Below, one piece after another: positions 9,127 through 17,567 of a stretch of DNA of 41,954 bases. The notes beneath the pieces were generated by a model. It was not told the origin of the DNA, did not search any database, and was given only the letters and a program-made list of their open reading frames with translations. Where the stretch lies: the NCBI GenBank assembly GCA_029547705.1, contig JAKPOU010000053.1, forward strand, positions 1 to 41,954. Direction: 5' to 3'. How positions within the stretch are numbered: position 1 is the stretch's first letter; every line of letters starts with the position of its first letter. The translations under genes were made by a program, and so were the position numbers. This stretch comes from Bacteroidota bacterium. Lineage in GTDB: Bacteria; Bacteroidota; Bacteroidia; Bacteroidales; VadinHA17.

Positions 9127-9207
9127 CAACATCAGGGCGCCGGGGAAATCCAGAGGGTAATACTAAGGTTTAGCAATGGTATTATGTCATCATCCGGATA
9201 ACTGCTG

Positions 9208-9231
9208 GAGAAACCTTAATAAAGGTTTCTC
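9208..9231. terminator. hairpin between convergent tex and M28 peptidase genes
   Basis: A perfect 10-bp stem, GAGAAACCTT at 9208-9217 and AAGGTTTCTC at 9222-9231, closes an AATA loop. There is no long T tract after it on either strand, so by itself it is a weak terminator. Confidence 0.45.
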
Positions 9232-9233
9232 TT

Positions 9234-9272
9234 CCTGGAAGCTAAAAGGTTGCCGTTCCAGGTAATTTTTCC
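9234..9272 (+). terminator. likely terminator of tex
   Basis: CCTGGAA at 9234-9240 pairs with TTCCAGG at 9256-9262 and is followed by TAATTTTT, giving a stem with a U tract on the plus strand, 107 bp after the tex stop. The 15-nt loop is rather long. Confidence 0.45.
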
Positions 9273-9309
9273 CCGTGGCAATTCCGGGATCAGACTCTGT
9301 TAAAAATTC

Positions 9310-10884
9310 TCACCGGGGGAATCCAAAGGGTGATCTTCCCGGAAAGGTCATTACCGGCTTCCTTGGGAATTTTTCATCTCTCATTGCAGCATGATATGCC
9401 AGTGATGCCGTTATTATGGCATTTATCCTCAGATCCGACATGATAAGCCTTTCATAGGTATCCATTGAGGAATGGTAGCCACGCCCGTATTCAATGGGAT
9501 CCTGGATGAACTGAAATCCCGGAAGACCGATACGGTCAAAGGAAAGATGATCGGTTCCACCTGTATTTCTGATTGTTATTGTATTGCCCTGCAGTGATTC
9601 GAATGGCTTGAGCAATTCTTCAAATATGGGTCTTGCCATTTCATTCTGCTGGAGATATATTCCCCGGTACCGGCCTGTACCGTTATCCATATTGAAGTAT
9701 ACGGAAAACCTGTCATAATCCGGCCTGTTGGTTTCGGTATCAGGGTTATACAGATATTTTTCAACATATCCTCTTGAACCGTTGAGCCCCTGTTCCTCGG
9801 CACCCCAGAGAGCGACCCTGATGGTCCTGCGCGGTGCCACGTTCAGGCTTTTCAGTATGCGGAGGGCCTCCATCATTACAATACAGCCTGACGCATTGTC
9901 GGCTGCGCCCGTTCCGCCATGCCACGAATCGATATGTGCACCCAGCAGCACCACTTCATTTTTCAGGACCTTATCCGTTCCCGGTATCTCACCAATAACA
10001 TTGTATATTTTCGGACTGGGAAAGAATTTGTTCAAAATCTCCACTTCCATTTCCACTTTCACATTATTCCTGATCAGCCTTTCCATACGTCCGTGAGCTT
10101 CCATCGGAATATTCATTTCTGCAACCGGTTCACTTTCTCCCGCGCTGTAAAAAGCCCCTGAAGCCCTCGGGATATTATATGTTCCTGAATTGTTGAGGAT
10201 TACACTTACACCTTCGTTTTTCAGCATTTCGGTGATCTTCGCCCTGAGCTGTCTCTGTGCCATCATGGCAGCCATGTCGAAAGGCTGGGCCGCTCTTCCT
10301 CCTGAAGACGGGGGATTCTCCAGGGTAAGCTCTTCAAGCTGTTTTTCGCTATATCTTGATGCCAGCGGCTCAAAGCTGATTTCATGGGGCATGGCTGATG
10401 CTGAAGGCATAAGGATTATTTTTCCATTCAGCTTACCCCTGTATTTATCAAGATCACTTTCCGTTTTTATATCCAGAAGGATTACTTCAGCCCTGACAAG
10501 TCCGTTGGTACTTCCTGTCCATGCAACCGGAAGGCAGGCAAAATTTACATAGTAGGGAGCTGTCATTGCAGCATATGCTTTCAGATTGTCCCAGCCTCCG
10601 CGGCTGAAATCGCCTGCTTCCTCGATTCTCACATTCTGAAAACCAAATTCCTCCATCTTTTTCTTTGCCCACTCGTTCCCTTTGTCGCCTCCCGTTGAGC
10701 CGGTCAGCCTTGATCCGGTAAGATCAGTGAGTCCGAAAGCAAGTTCCTCCATCTTCGAATTATTGCTGCCTTCCTGCTTGATCCTGTAGATCATACCGAG
10801 ATCGACCTTTTCCGTCTGAGACAAAAGCCAGAGCGGCATCATAAGCATCAGTGCCAGACTGATACAGGCTTTAAAATTTTTCAT
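9310..10884 (-). CDS. secreted M28-family zinc metallopeptidase (carboxypeptidase Q-like)
   Basis: Exported zinc aminopeptidase/carboxypeptidase of 524 residues. Residues 1-22 form a Sec signal peptide (basic MKNFK, then a hydrophobic run ending LLSQ). A protease-associated segment lies in the first half. The M28 zinc-site motifs follow: GAHIDSWHGG, then AADNASG, then WGAEEQGLNGS with the catalytic Glu pair, and a late HSSMDTYE that supplies the last His. It is one of two M28 enzymes in the window; the other, at 18487, has a PDZ domain and differs in layout. The gene stands alone, convergent with tex. Natural substrates cannot be told, but a role in peptide scavenging is likely. Confidence 0.88.
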   Translation of the reverse strand: MKNFKACISLALMLMMPLWLLSQTEKVDLGMIYRIKQEGSNNSKMEELAFGLTDLTGSRLTGSTGGDKGNEWAKKKMEEFGFQNVRIEEAGDFSRGGWDNLKAYAAMTAPYYVNFACLPVAWTGSTNGLVRAEVILLDIKTESDLDKYRGKLNGKIILMPSASAMPHEISFEPLASRYSEKQLEELTLENPPSSGGRAAQPFDMAAMMAQRQLRAKITEMLKNEGVSVILNNSGTYNIPRASGAFYSAGESEPVAEMNIPMEAHGRMERLIRNNVKVEMEVEILNKFFPSPKIYNVIGEIPGTDKVLKNEVVLLGAHIDSWHGGTGAADNASGCIVMMEALRILKSLNVAPRRTIRVALWGAEEQGLNGSRGYVEKYLYNPDTETNRPDYDRFSVYFNMDNGTGRYRGIYLQQNEMARPIFEELLKPFESLQGNTITIRNTGGTDHLSFDRIGLPGFQFIQDPIEYGRGYHSSMDTYERLIMSDLRINAIITASLAYHAAMRDEKFPRKPVMTFPGRSPFGFPR

Positions 10885-11018
10885 GTTATTATTCTGTTTT
10901 GGTTTTGTTATAATCAGTGTTAAAAATAAAGAAAAAGCTGTTAATTAGCTTTAATCCGGATTTATTTAACAACAATTAACTACAAGTTTGAGATTCAGCA
11001 TTTGTGATGTTTCTTTTA

Positions 11019-11026
11019 TAATTTTG
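11019..11026 (+). promoter_or_regulatory. -7 promoter element for mutS2
   Basis: TAATTTTG matches TAnnTTTG exactly and lies 15 nt before the mutS2 ATG. The TTTG copies at 11001-11004 and 10987-10990 are not at ideal -33 spacing, so the promoter call is moderate. Confidence 0.45.
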
Positions 11027-11041
11027 TATTTTATTTGACAG

Positions 11042-13528
11042 ATGATTTACCCGGATAATTTTGAGCAGAAGATAGGTTTTGACCGCATAAGAGAGCTCCT
11101 GAGGGAGAAGTGCCTCAGTTCCATGGGTATTGAGAAAGTCGACAGTACGGGTTTTGATACCGATCCGGACAGGATCAGGGAGAAACTGTCAGCAACATAT
11201 GAGTTTCAACAGCTTCTGGTTTATGAGGAAAATTTTCCGTCCGGCAATTATTACAGTTTTGCAGCCACTCTTGAAAAAATCCGTATTGAAGGAACGTTTC
11301 CTGAAATAAGGGAGATTTTTGACCTGAGGAGGTCGCTTGAAACAGTCAGATCAATACTAAGCTTCTTCCGAACAAGGGAAGAGTCCAGGTATCCTGCTCT
11401 AAAAAGGCTGTGCCGCCCGGTAAAGACATATCCCTATGTCACTGAATCCATTGACAGGATAATTGACAGGCATGGTTCAGTAAAGGATAATGCATCCCCG
11501 CGCCTGAGGGAGATAAGATCAGAGATCCTGTCAAAGAATGCCCTCGTTTCAAGGAGGCTAAGTGCAGTGCTTAAACAGGCCCAGGCTGAAGGAATTGTCG
11601 ACCCTGACACTGCAGTAACCGTCAGGAACGGCAGGGGAGTGATTCCGGTCAGCGTATCCGGGAAGAAGCGCCTGAAAGGCCTTATTCATGATCAGTCGGC
11701 TTCCGGCAAGACAATATATATAGAGCCCCAGGAAATAGTTGAAATAAACAATGATATTGTTGAACTTGAATATGAGGAAAAGAGGGAAATTGTAAAAATC
11801 CTTACCCGTTTTGCCGATGATATCAGGCCCTATATTGATGACCTGCTGGAATCGTCTGTATTTCTTGGCGAAATAGATTTCCTGAGGGCAAAAGCTGTTT
11901 TTGGGAATCAGTTCAATTCGGTTAAGCCGGTTATTTCGGATAATCCCGGTATTTCCTGGAAAGGAGCCATTCATCCCCTTCTTTTTCTGGCTTTTAAAAG
12001 ACTTCCTGACGAGAGAAAAGTCATTCCCCTGGATATTGAACTGGACGACAGGAACCGGATACTGCTTATCTCCGGCCCCAATGCCGGCGGCAAATCGGTC
12101 TGCCTGAAGACTGTGGGACTACTTCAGTATATGCTGCAGTGCGGTATAACAATTCCTGTCAGGGAGAATTCGGAATGCGGGATCTTCAGGGATATCCTCA
12201 TTGATATCGGGGATGAACAGAGTATTGAAAATGATCTCAGTACATACAGTTCCCACCTCATCAACATGAAATTCTTCCTGCGGCACGGTTCTGAGAGAAG
12301 CCTTATACTCATTGATGAATTCGGCACCGGAACCGAGCCCATGCTGGGCGGATCGATTGCAGAGGCAGTTCTTGGTGAGCTTAACCGCAAGAGGGTTTAC
12401 GGCGTACTGACGACACACTATACGAATCTCAAGCATTTTGCTTCAGTTACGGAAGGAATAGTTAACGGTGCAATGGCCTTTGACAGTCATCTTATGCAGC
12501 CTCTTTTCCAGCTTTATACCGGAAAGCCGGGAAGCTCCTTTGCCTTTGAGATTGCCAGACGGATCGGTCTTCCCGAGGAAATACTGAATGAGGCCTCGGG
12601 CAAGGCGGGGATTGAGAATATAAATTACGACAGGCATCTGAAGGATATAGCCCGCGACAAGAGATACTGGGAGACAAAACGCCGGAATATCAGGCAGCAT
12701 GAAAAGCGTCTGGAAGAAGTCATTGATGAATATGAAAGAGAACTGGCCGCAGCTAAAAGCCTCGGGAAAGAGATAATGACAAGGGCCAGGGATGAAGCGG
12801 AAAAGCTGCTGAAAGAGGCCAACAGGATGATTGAAAATACCATACGGCAGATAAAGGAATCGCAGGCTGAAAAAGAAAAAACCAGGGATGTGCGGAAGGT
12901 GCTTGAGGATTTCAGGACCAGGATTTCTGATGAAGCATTTCTTCCGGAGACTGACAGGGAAAAGAAGATTTCCGGCCTTGCCCGGAAGGCAAAAAGGCTG
13001 AAACCCGGGAAAGGATCCCGTGAAACTCCTGAAATTCCCGGAACTCCGGAAAAGGAAAAGCCCCTCCGGGTGGGTGACAGTGTCAGGATGACGGAAACGA
13101 TGGCAGCCGGTGAAATAACAGAAATAAAAGACAATATGATCCGTGTGGAAAGCGGAAGCTTCAGCTTTGTGGTATCGGCTGAAAAAATCGAGAGAATAAG
13201 TAGATCGGAACTGAGAAAGATGCTGAAACGGGGACCGTCATACAGGGAAAGCAGTCCTGAACTGATGCAGCGCAGACTGGATTTCAGTCCTGAGATAGAT
13301 ATCCGGGGAATGAGGGCCGAGGAGGCTATTCTCCGGGTGCAGGATCTGCTCGACAATGCGCTTATGGTACAGCACCGCAACCTGAGAATACTTCACGGGA
13401 AGGGAAACGGCATACTCCGGCAGGTAATACGGCAGTACCTGGCCACTGTGGATATAGTCGGATCATTCCGCGATGAGCATGTTGACATGGGAGGGGCGGG
13501 AGTCACCCTTGTCGAAATGGATTTTTAG
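11042..13528 (+). CDS. mutS2: MutS2 ATPase/endonuclease with C-terminal Smr domain
   Basis: Cytoplasmic MutS-family ATPase of 828 residues. Family knowledge: MutS2 lacks the mismatch-recognition domains of MutS and acts in recombination control or in rescue of collided ribosomes. Seen here: an N-terminal core/lever region without a MutS domain I, Walker A GPNAGGKS, Walker B LILIDEFGTGTEP, and the signature stretch DLSTYSSHL. A long charged coiled coil (about 515-640) follows, then a KOW-like segment (RVGDSVRM), and a C-terminal Smr domain with DIRG and LHGKGNG. Start ATG 11042 matches the conserved N-terminus (MIYPDNFEQKIGFD). The gene is a single unit. Confidence 0.96.
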   Translation: MIYPDNFEQKIGFDRIRELLREKCLSSMGIEKVDSTGFDTDPDRIREKLSATYEFQQLLVYEENFPSGNYYSFAATLEKIRIEGTFPEIREIFDLRRSLETVRSILSFFRTREESRYPALKRLCRPVKTYPYVTESIDRIIDRHGSVKDNASPRLREIRSEILSKNALVSRRLSAVLKQAQAEGIVDPDTAVTVRNGRGVIPVSVSGKKRLKGLIHDQSASGKTIYIEPQEIVEINNDIVELEYEEKREIVKILTRFADDIRPYIDDLLESSVFLGEIDFLRAKAVFGNQFNSVKPVISDNPGISWKGAIHPLLFLAFKRLPDERKVIPLDIELDDRNRILLISGPNAGGKSVCLKTVGLLQYMLQCGITIPVRENSECGIFRDILIDIGDEQSIENDLSTYSSHLINMKFFLRHGSERSLILIDEFGTGTEPMLGGSIAEAVLGELNRKRVYGVLTTHYTNLKHFASVTEGIVNGAMAFDSHLMQPLFQLYTGKPGSSFAFEIARRIGLPEEILNEASGKAGIENINYDRHLKDIARDKRYWETKRRNIRQHEKRLEEVIDEYERELAAAKSLGKEIMTRARDEAEKLLKEANRMIENTIRQIKESQAEKEKTRDVRKVLEDFRTRISDEAFLPETDREKKISGLARKAKRLKPGKGSRETPEIPGTPEKEKPLRVGDSVRMTETMAAGEITEIKDNMIRVESGSFSFVVSAEKIERISRSELRKMLKRGPSYRESSPELMQRRLDFSPEIDIRGMRAEEAILRVQDLLDNALMVQHRNLRILHGKGNGILRQVIRQYLATVDIVGSFRDEHVDMGGAGVTLVEMDF

Positions 13529-13565
13529 CCTTCGCAGGATTTAAAACCATTCCCGGAATCAAATC

Positions 13566-14753
13566 CTATAATTCGGAGATTTCCTTTTTAATCAGTTTCC
13601 TATAATTATTTATCCTGTGGAAGGTAAGATAATTGGCATCATGATAGTTGTTTGCACCTCCGTATTCATCATCGTAGGCCGTACGTGACAGATAGATTAT
13701 GTCTTTTCCGTCAAACTGCCAGTCAACATACTGGAATCCATGTTTTTCGACATCGGGATGGTAAAGAAGCACTTTATGAACGGTCCAGTGCTTCAGATCG
13801 GGCGAGCTTTTAACAACAAGAGTATTTCTGACAGATCCAGCATTCCTGTCTGTGTGTTCCTTTGTCACAATATTGCATATTGTCCAGTAGCGTTTGCTTT
13901 TCGGGTCATACCTGATTGAGAATTTCCTTGCACCTCCCGTAAAATCAATAAATCCGTTTGCCGGATCAAATGCGGCATTCAGTCCGTCATCGCTGATATT
14001 CACAATGGCTGCCATGTCCCGTCCGGGTTCAGTAGTTGACACCCTCAGTATGTTCAGCACTTTCCCTCCGGGAGCCGCCACTGCATTACCTTCGAGCCAG
14101 CCTCTGAAACGGCCCTCAAGATAGGCCGAATCATGAACAAGGCCGTTTGTTTCTGTCCAGTTTGATGCATCCAGAAGATCTGATCCGAGGGGTGCCGAGA
14201 AGACTGTGGCGCTGTACCGGATCCCCCAGGCACTGGTAAACGATTTTGCATTTTCAACCGCCCTCCAGATACGGCCTCTGTGAATGATCACAGGCACGGG
14301 TGCCGTATGATATTCCCCCTCACGTATCAGGCCTGTCCGGCTGTCCAGGGGTTCTGTCCATGTTTCACCGTTGTCATCGGAGCGCCGTATTATCAGATTG
14401 CCGTGATGCTTCCATGTCCCCATGATGTAGAGAGCGTTATCATAAAAGAACAGATTGGACCAGAACTGTCCGTTTATTTCCGAGATCTTTTGCCATGTCA
14501 GGCCTCTGTCGGCTGAGCGGAAAACAGCAGTGAGAGCTCTTTCGTGTTCGGTGCTTCCCGGTCCGAAATGATCATGGGAAGCCACATAATCCCCGTTAGG
14601 AAGAATGCAGACAGACGGAGATCCGATATATGTTTTCGCTGATGCCGGAATATGATTCACTATTACTCCGGGTACCTGATTTCCCTGTCCGGCAAGCTGC
14701 AATGAAAGGGCGGCGAGAAAGACCAGGCGCAAAATGAAGCTTGATGTTTTCAT
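13566..14753 (-). CDS. secreted sialidase-fold (BNR/Asp-box) protein
   Basis: Exported protein of 395 residues. An N-terminal signal peptide starts at the ATG at 14753 (MKTSSFILRLVFLAALSLQ, ending near LAGQ); an in-frame ATG four codons upstream is less suitable. The body shows Asp-box (BNR) repeats typical of six-bladed beta-propeller sialidases: SADRGLTW and SDDNGETW are clear, and SPDLKHW resembles a third. The early FRSADRG and the late YLSRTAYDDE are also common in exo-alpha-sialidase-like proteins of Bacteroidota. I cannot confirm the Arg triad or the nucleophilic Tyr-Glu pair, so it may act on a sugar other than sialic acid. It stands alone, 116 bp from the cupin gene. Confidence 0.7.
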   Translation of the reverse strand: MKTSSFILRLVFLAALSLQLAGQGNQVPGVIVNHIPASAKTYIGSPSVCILPNGDYVASHDHFGPGSTEHERALTAVFRSADRGLTWQKISEINGQFWSNLFFYDNALYIMGTWKHHGNLIIRRSDDNGETWTEPLDSRTGLIREGEYHTAPVPVIIHRGRIWRAVENAKSFTSAWGIRYSATVFSAPLGSDLLDASNWTETNGLVHDSAYLEGRFRGWLEGNAVAAPGGKVLNILRVSTTEPGRDMAAIVNISDDGLNAAFDPANGFIDFTGGARKFSIRYDPKSKRYWTICNIVTKEHTDRNAGSVRNTLVVKSSPDLKHWTVHKVLLYHPDVEKHGFQYVDWQFDGKDIIYLSRTAYDDEYGGANNYHDANYLTFHRINNYRKLIKKEISEL

Positions 14754-14881
14754 GTAAATGTTCATTAATGAGTATCATAAATGCAGGCAAAAACCTGTGT
14801 GCAGACCACTGCAGGAATATTTGTCTGGCTGCTTACGGGCAGGAAAATACAGGGAAGCATTCCGGATGACAGTATTGGTCT

Positions 14882-15148
14882 TTATCCGAATTTATAATGC
14901 TTCCTTACGGGAGAATGGACTTTCCATATGCATTCAAGTCCACTGCTGAACACTACAAAATCGCCTTTCCCGATTCTGACGGCCTGTCCGCCAGCCGGTA
15001 TTACTTCCACATCTCCCTCAAGTATGTAGCATGTTTCAGCCTCATCATACTTCCAGGGAAATTCGGACACTTCCTTGGTCCATACCGGCCAGGATCTCAC
15101 ATTAAGTCGTGCGAGTTTTTCCTCGGTCGCTTTTTCAACATGTATCAT
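14882..15148 (-). CDS. small single-domain cupin (DUF861/Cupin_3)
   Basis: Cytoplasmic 88-residue cupin. It has the family core W-x-V-W-x-K-E-x-S-x-F-P-W-x-Y (WPVWTKEVSEFPWKYDE), followed by ETCYILEGDVEV and GDFVVFSSGLECIWKV, as in the Cupin_3 group related to EutQ and (S)-ureidoglycine aminohydrolase. Of the usual metal ligands the Glu residues are visible but the His pair is not, so catalysis is doubtful. A consensus -7 promoter lies 23 bp upstream, and the terminator of the preceding operon separates it from that unit, so it is probably transcribed alone. Substrate unknown. Confidence 0.78.
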   Translation of the reverse strand: MIHVEKATEEKLARLNVRSWPVWTKEVSEFPWKYDEAETCYILEGDVEVIPAGGQAVRIGKGDFVVFSSGLECIWKVHSPVRKHYKFG

Positions 15149-15170
15149 TGCAATTCTTTTTATTTTAATG

Positions 15171-15178
15171 CAAAGGTA
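15171..15178 (-). promoter_or_regulatory. -7 promoter element for the cupin gene
   Basis: The minus strand reads TACCTTTG followed by CA, an exact TAnnTTTG match, ending 22 nt before the start codon at 15148. A -33 TTTG is not obvious. Confidence 0.55.
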
Positions 15179-15187
15179 AGAATGAAT

Positions 15188-15223
15188 GAAAAATAAAAAA
15201 GCTCCGTTGCAGACGGAGCTTTT
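15188..15223 (-). terminator. rho-independent terminator of the sigma/anti-sigma/DUF4097 operon
   Basis: A perfect 11-bp stem (AAAAGCTCCGT at 15197-15207, ACGGAGCTTTT at 15213-15223) with a 5-nt loop. On the minus strand the stem is followed by TTTTTTATTTTT, a strong U tract, 37 bp after the stop of the DUF4097 gene. Confidence 0.85.
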
Positions 15224-15243
15224 ATTCCGGGGTTATCCCGGCA

Positions 15244-15267
15244 GTTTTCAAAAAAGTTTTCAAAAAA
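15244..15267. repeat. 12-bp tandem duplication over the stop codon of the DUF4097 gene
   Basis: The unit TTTTCAAAAAAG occurs twice, at 15244-15255 and 15256-15267. The minus-strand stop TGA (15262-15260) lies in one copy, and the same TGA is repeated 12 nt later in the other. Confidence 0.8.
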
Positions 15268-16339
15268 GTTTGACTGAACCGTATGCCGCATCTATTTTTA
15301 CCCGGGATGCGGGAGATTCTTCGTTTCCTATTATTCCATCAACAGTTGTGGAGCTGCCTTCCGCCTTTCTCATTACATTCCTGTATTTGCTTTCCCTGAA
15401 TTTCAGTCCGCCATATGAAGCAGTCCCGTTCAGTCTGTAGTTTGCATCATCGTCTATTCCGATGCTTACACTCGTATAGCGCGACTTCAGGTCTATTGAT
15501 TCAAATTCTGCAGGAACCCTTTCAATACTGCAGGATCCGTAGGAAACGTCAAATTCAAGCTTCCTGGTGAGTGTTCCTATGTTTGTAACAGTATATCCGG
15601 AATTCAGTACAAGATTGTTGATTTTGTCTATTCTGAGATTATCATATTTTAAATCGCCCACGAGGGAGCTTACCGTGCCAAGCTGGATTTTTGAGTATCG
15701 GCTGTCTATCAGCAGAGCCTGGCTTTTTGAAATCCTGAAATTGCTGCAATACCTGAATACTGCATCCAGCCAGCCGGCCTGTTCTACAGAACCATTGCCG
15801 TATGCCAGGATGATGCTGTTAAGCGGTTTCTCATTTTCCCGCAACAGTTTGCCTGCTGTAAGATTTCCGTACTTTATATCCAGGGCGGCATGGCCGGACA
15901 GATCGTCAAGTATGGTGTTTCCGTATCTGTTTACCAGTGTGAGGTCCATATCTTCAGGCATTTTTACGTTGTAATCAATGCGGAAGCGTCTTGAATCACT
16001 GCTCCAACCTGAATAACTGAATTTTGAACTGATAACTGTCCTGGCTGATATACGGTCCGGATCCTCGCTGAATTCCACGTCTATATAGCTGAAAAGCCTT
16101 TCAGCCTTTTCCCTGTTAGGGTATCTGAGAGTAACTCTTACATCAATAATAACCCGGCCGGTTTCGGATGTCTGTATATCGATATCCCCGTATTTGTTGC
16201 TGAGATCCAGAACCATTGAGGGTGTTACCGTGAATTCCCTGTGGTATTCCTTTTTGAGTTCAGTCTGTCCGTTCAGCGCCGCCGACAGGATGACTGAAGC
16301 CAGTAACAGGCTGGCTGATTTAAATTTCAGTGTTTTCAT
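15260..16339 (-). CDS. exported DUF4097-like beta-helical/adhesin-type protein
   Basis: 359 residues from the ATG at 16339, which gives a good Sec signal peptide (MKTLKFKSASLLLASVILSAALNGQ); an in-frame ATG lies 12 bases upstream. After the signal the protein is almost all beta strand. Short repeated phrases such as LDLSNKYGDIDI, NRYGNTILDDL, DIKYGNLTAG and SYGSCSIERV resemble the right-handed beta-helix of DUF4097/DUF2807 proteins. It is the third gene of an operon with an ECF sigma factor and a putative anti-sigma protein, overlapping the latter by 20 nt. This arrangement is common in Bacteroidota. The protein is probably periplasmic or surface-bound, with unknown ligand. Confidence 0.7.
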   Translation of the reverse strand: MKTLKFKSASLLLASVILSAALNGQTELKKEYHREFTVTPSMVLDLSNKYGDIDIQTSETGRVIIDVRVTLRYPNREKAERLFSYIDVEFSEDPDRISARTVISSKFSYSGWSSDSRRFRIDYNVKMPEDMDLTLVNRYGNTILDDLSGHAALDIKYGNLTAGKLLRENEKPLNSIILAYGNGSVEQAGWLDAVFRYCSNFRISKSQALLIDSRYSKIQLGTVSSLVGDLKYDNLRIDKINNLVLNSGYTVTNIGTLTRKLEFDVSYGSCSIERVPAEFESIDLKSRYTSVSIGIDDDANYRLNGTASYGGLKFRESKYRNVMRKAEGSSTTVDGIIGNEESPASRVKIDAAYGSVKLF

Positions 16340-16883
16340 TTTTTCCCGCATTTTGATTTTCGCTGCTCAGTGATTGCAACTGATTGACAATGTATGTCAT
16401 TACTTCCAGTTTTGTCTGGTAATGCTCTATCATTGCACTTATTATCCTTTCATCACCCGGATTGGCCTTAAGTTCTGTCTGGAGCCGGACATACACCGAG
16501 TCCATGCTTTTTATTTCCGATGTCAGCATCCTGGCATGCATTTCGTCATATACTATATCAGCTGATCTGATTTTGTTTTCAAGAAGGTTTACCTGGTGGA
16601 TATAATAATTCTCCACTTCCCTGTATTGTGGTGAAACATCTCCCAGTGTCATCCTCGAGCTGGATGGCCTGAGAAAATGTTCCCATGTCCACAGTGACGA
16701 GAGGGTTACCAGGAGCGTTACGGCTGCTGCCCTGAGCAGATAGGGAACAATGCTTTTCCTGATCCCGGCTTTCCGGCCTCTCATTTCCAGTTTTATGCTG
16801 AACCGTTCGAAGTGCCCTTCAGGCGGTTCCGCACTTTCAAACAAATGAGCATTATCCCTGATTATGTCTTCTATGGTTTTCAT
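16320..16883 (-). CDS. putative anti-sigma factor, single-pass membrane protein
   Basis: 187 residues. The first 45 are cytoplasmic and hydrophilic (DNAHLFESAEPPEGHFERF is a phrase common in Bacteroidota anti-sigma-like proteins). One transmembrane helix spans about 47-66 (VPYLLRAAAVTLLVTLSSLW), and the rest is a helical, charged extracytoplasmic region with coiled-coil character (LLENKIRSADIVYDEM ... YQTKLEVMTYIVNQL). It follows the sigma factor gene by 12 bp and overlaps the DUF4097 gene, so co-transcription is expected. No zinc-binding HxxxCxxC motif is present. The anti-sigma role rests on position and topology, not on a recognised domain. Confidence 0.6.
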   Translation of the reverse strand: MKTIEDIIRDNAHLFESAEPPEGHFERFSIKLEMRGRKAGIRKSIVPYLLRAAAVTLLVTLSSLWTWEHFLRPSSSRMTLGDVSPQYREVENYYIHQVNLLENKIRSADIVYDEMHARMLTSEIKSMDSVYVRLQTELKANPGDERIISAMIEHYQTKLEVMTYIVNQLQSLSSENQNAGKNENTEI

Positions 16884-16895
16884 TCTGTAATATTT

Positions 16896-17516
16896 TCATT
16901 CCCTGTATTTTCCGTTATATTGCAGATCCTTCAGCAGTCTGCTTTTTGCCCTGGAAAGCTGGGATCGCGATGTACTGCTTGAAATATTCAGTATTTCAGA
17001 AATTTCATCATGATCGTATCCTTCCAGGATATATAGTGAAAGTATTATTCTGTATCCGTCAGGAAGCTCTTTGATAGCCGTTTTTATTTTTTCTGCCTTT
17101 GACTCAATTTCTTCGTTAATGCTTGTTTCTTCCGGACTCTCGTCAATTATTCCCACGTATGATTCAATATCCTCAAATATTGCCTTTCTCTTTCCCAGGG
17201 CGTCAAGCGAGCGATTTATCACTATTCTTTTCAGCCAGGCGCCGAAGCTTACAGTACCGGAATAACTATCAATTTTTTCAAAGGCCGACAGAAAGGATTC
17301 CTGCATGATATCTTCGGCTTCCATGCTGTTGTTCACAATTCTCAGACTGGTGTTATACATGGCCTTATAGTATAATTTATAAATCTGAAACTGTGCTTTC
17401 TGGTCACCGTTCCTGCACCCGTCAATTAGGTCCTGGTGTATATTCCTGAATGCCGCTTCCGTGTTGGACATCTTTACATAAAGACTTGATTTTATCTGAG
17501 ATGCTGCATCCACCAT
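16896..17516 (-). CDS. ECF-type RNA polymerase sigma factor
   Basis: Sigma-70 family, extracytoplasmic-function type, 206 residues from the first ATG (191 from the ATG at 17471, whose MSNTEAAFRNIHQDL could be the true start). Region 2 is clear: AQFQIYKLYYKAMYN, then EAEDIMQESFLSAFEKI and FGAWLKRIVINRSLD. Region 4 has LPDGYRIILSLYILEGYDHDEISEIL followed by the recognition helix (SSSTSRSQLSRAKSRL). It heads the operon with the anti-sigma candidate and the DUF4097 protein, and probably directs transcription of its own operon among other targets. No matching promoter could be identified from sequence alone. Confidence 0.92.
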   Translation of the reverse strand: MVDAASQIKSSLYVKMSNTEAAFRNIHQDLIDGCRNGDQKAQFQIYKLYYKAMYNTSLRIVNNSMEAEDIMQESFLSAFEKIDSYSGTVSFGAWLKRIVINRSLDALGKRKAIFEDIESYVGIIDESPEETSINEEIESKAEKIKTAIKELPDGYRIILSLYILEGYDHDEISEILNISSSTSRSQLSRAKSRLLKDLQYNGKYRE

Positions 17517-17567
17517 TTATCGTTTTCAGATAAAAGACGGAGCTATTTCTTTATTGCTGCACTTATT

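Noticed and set aside
12625..13380. 251-codon minus-strand ORF opposite mutS2
   Set aside because: It lies fully inside mutS2, antisense to the coiled coil and the Smr region; its Ser/Ile-rich composition is that of an antisense shadow.
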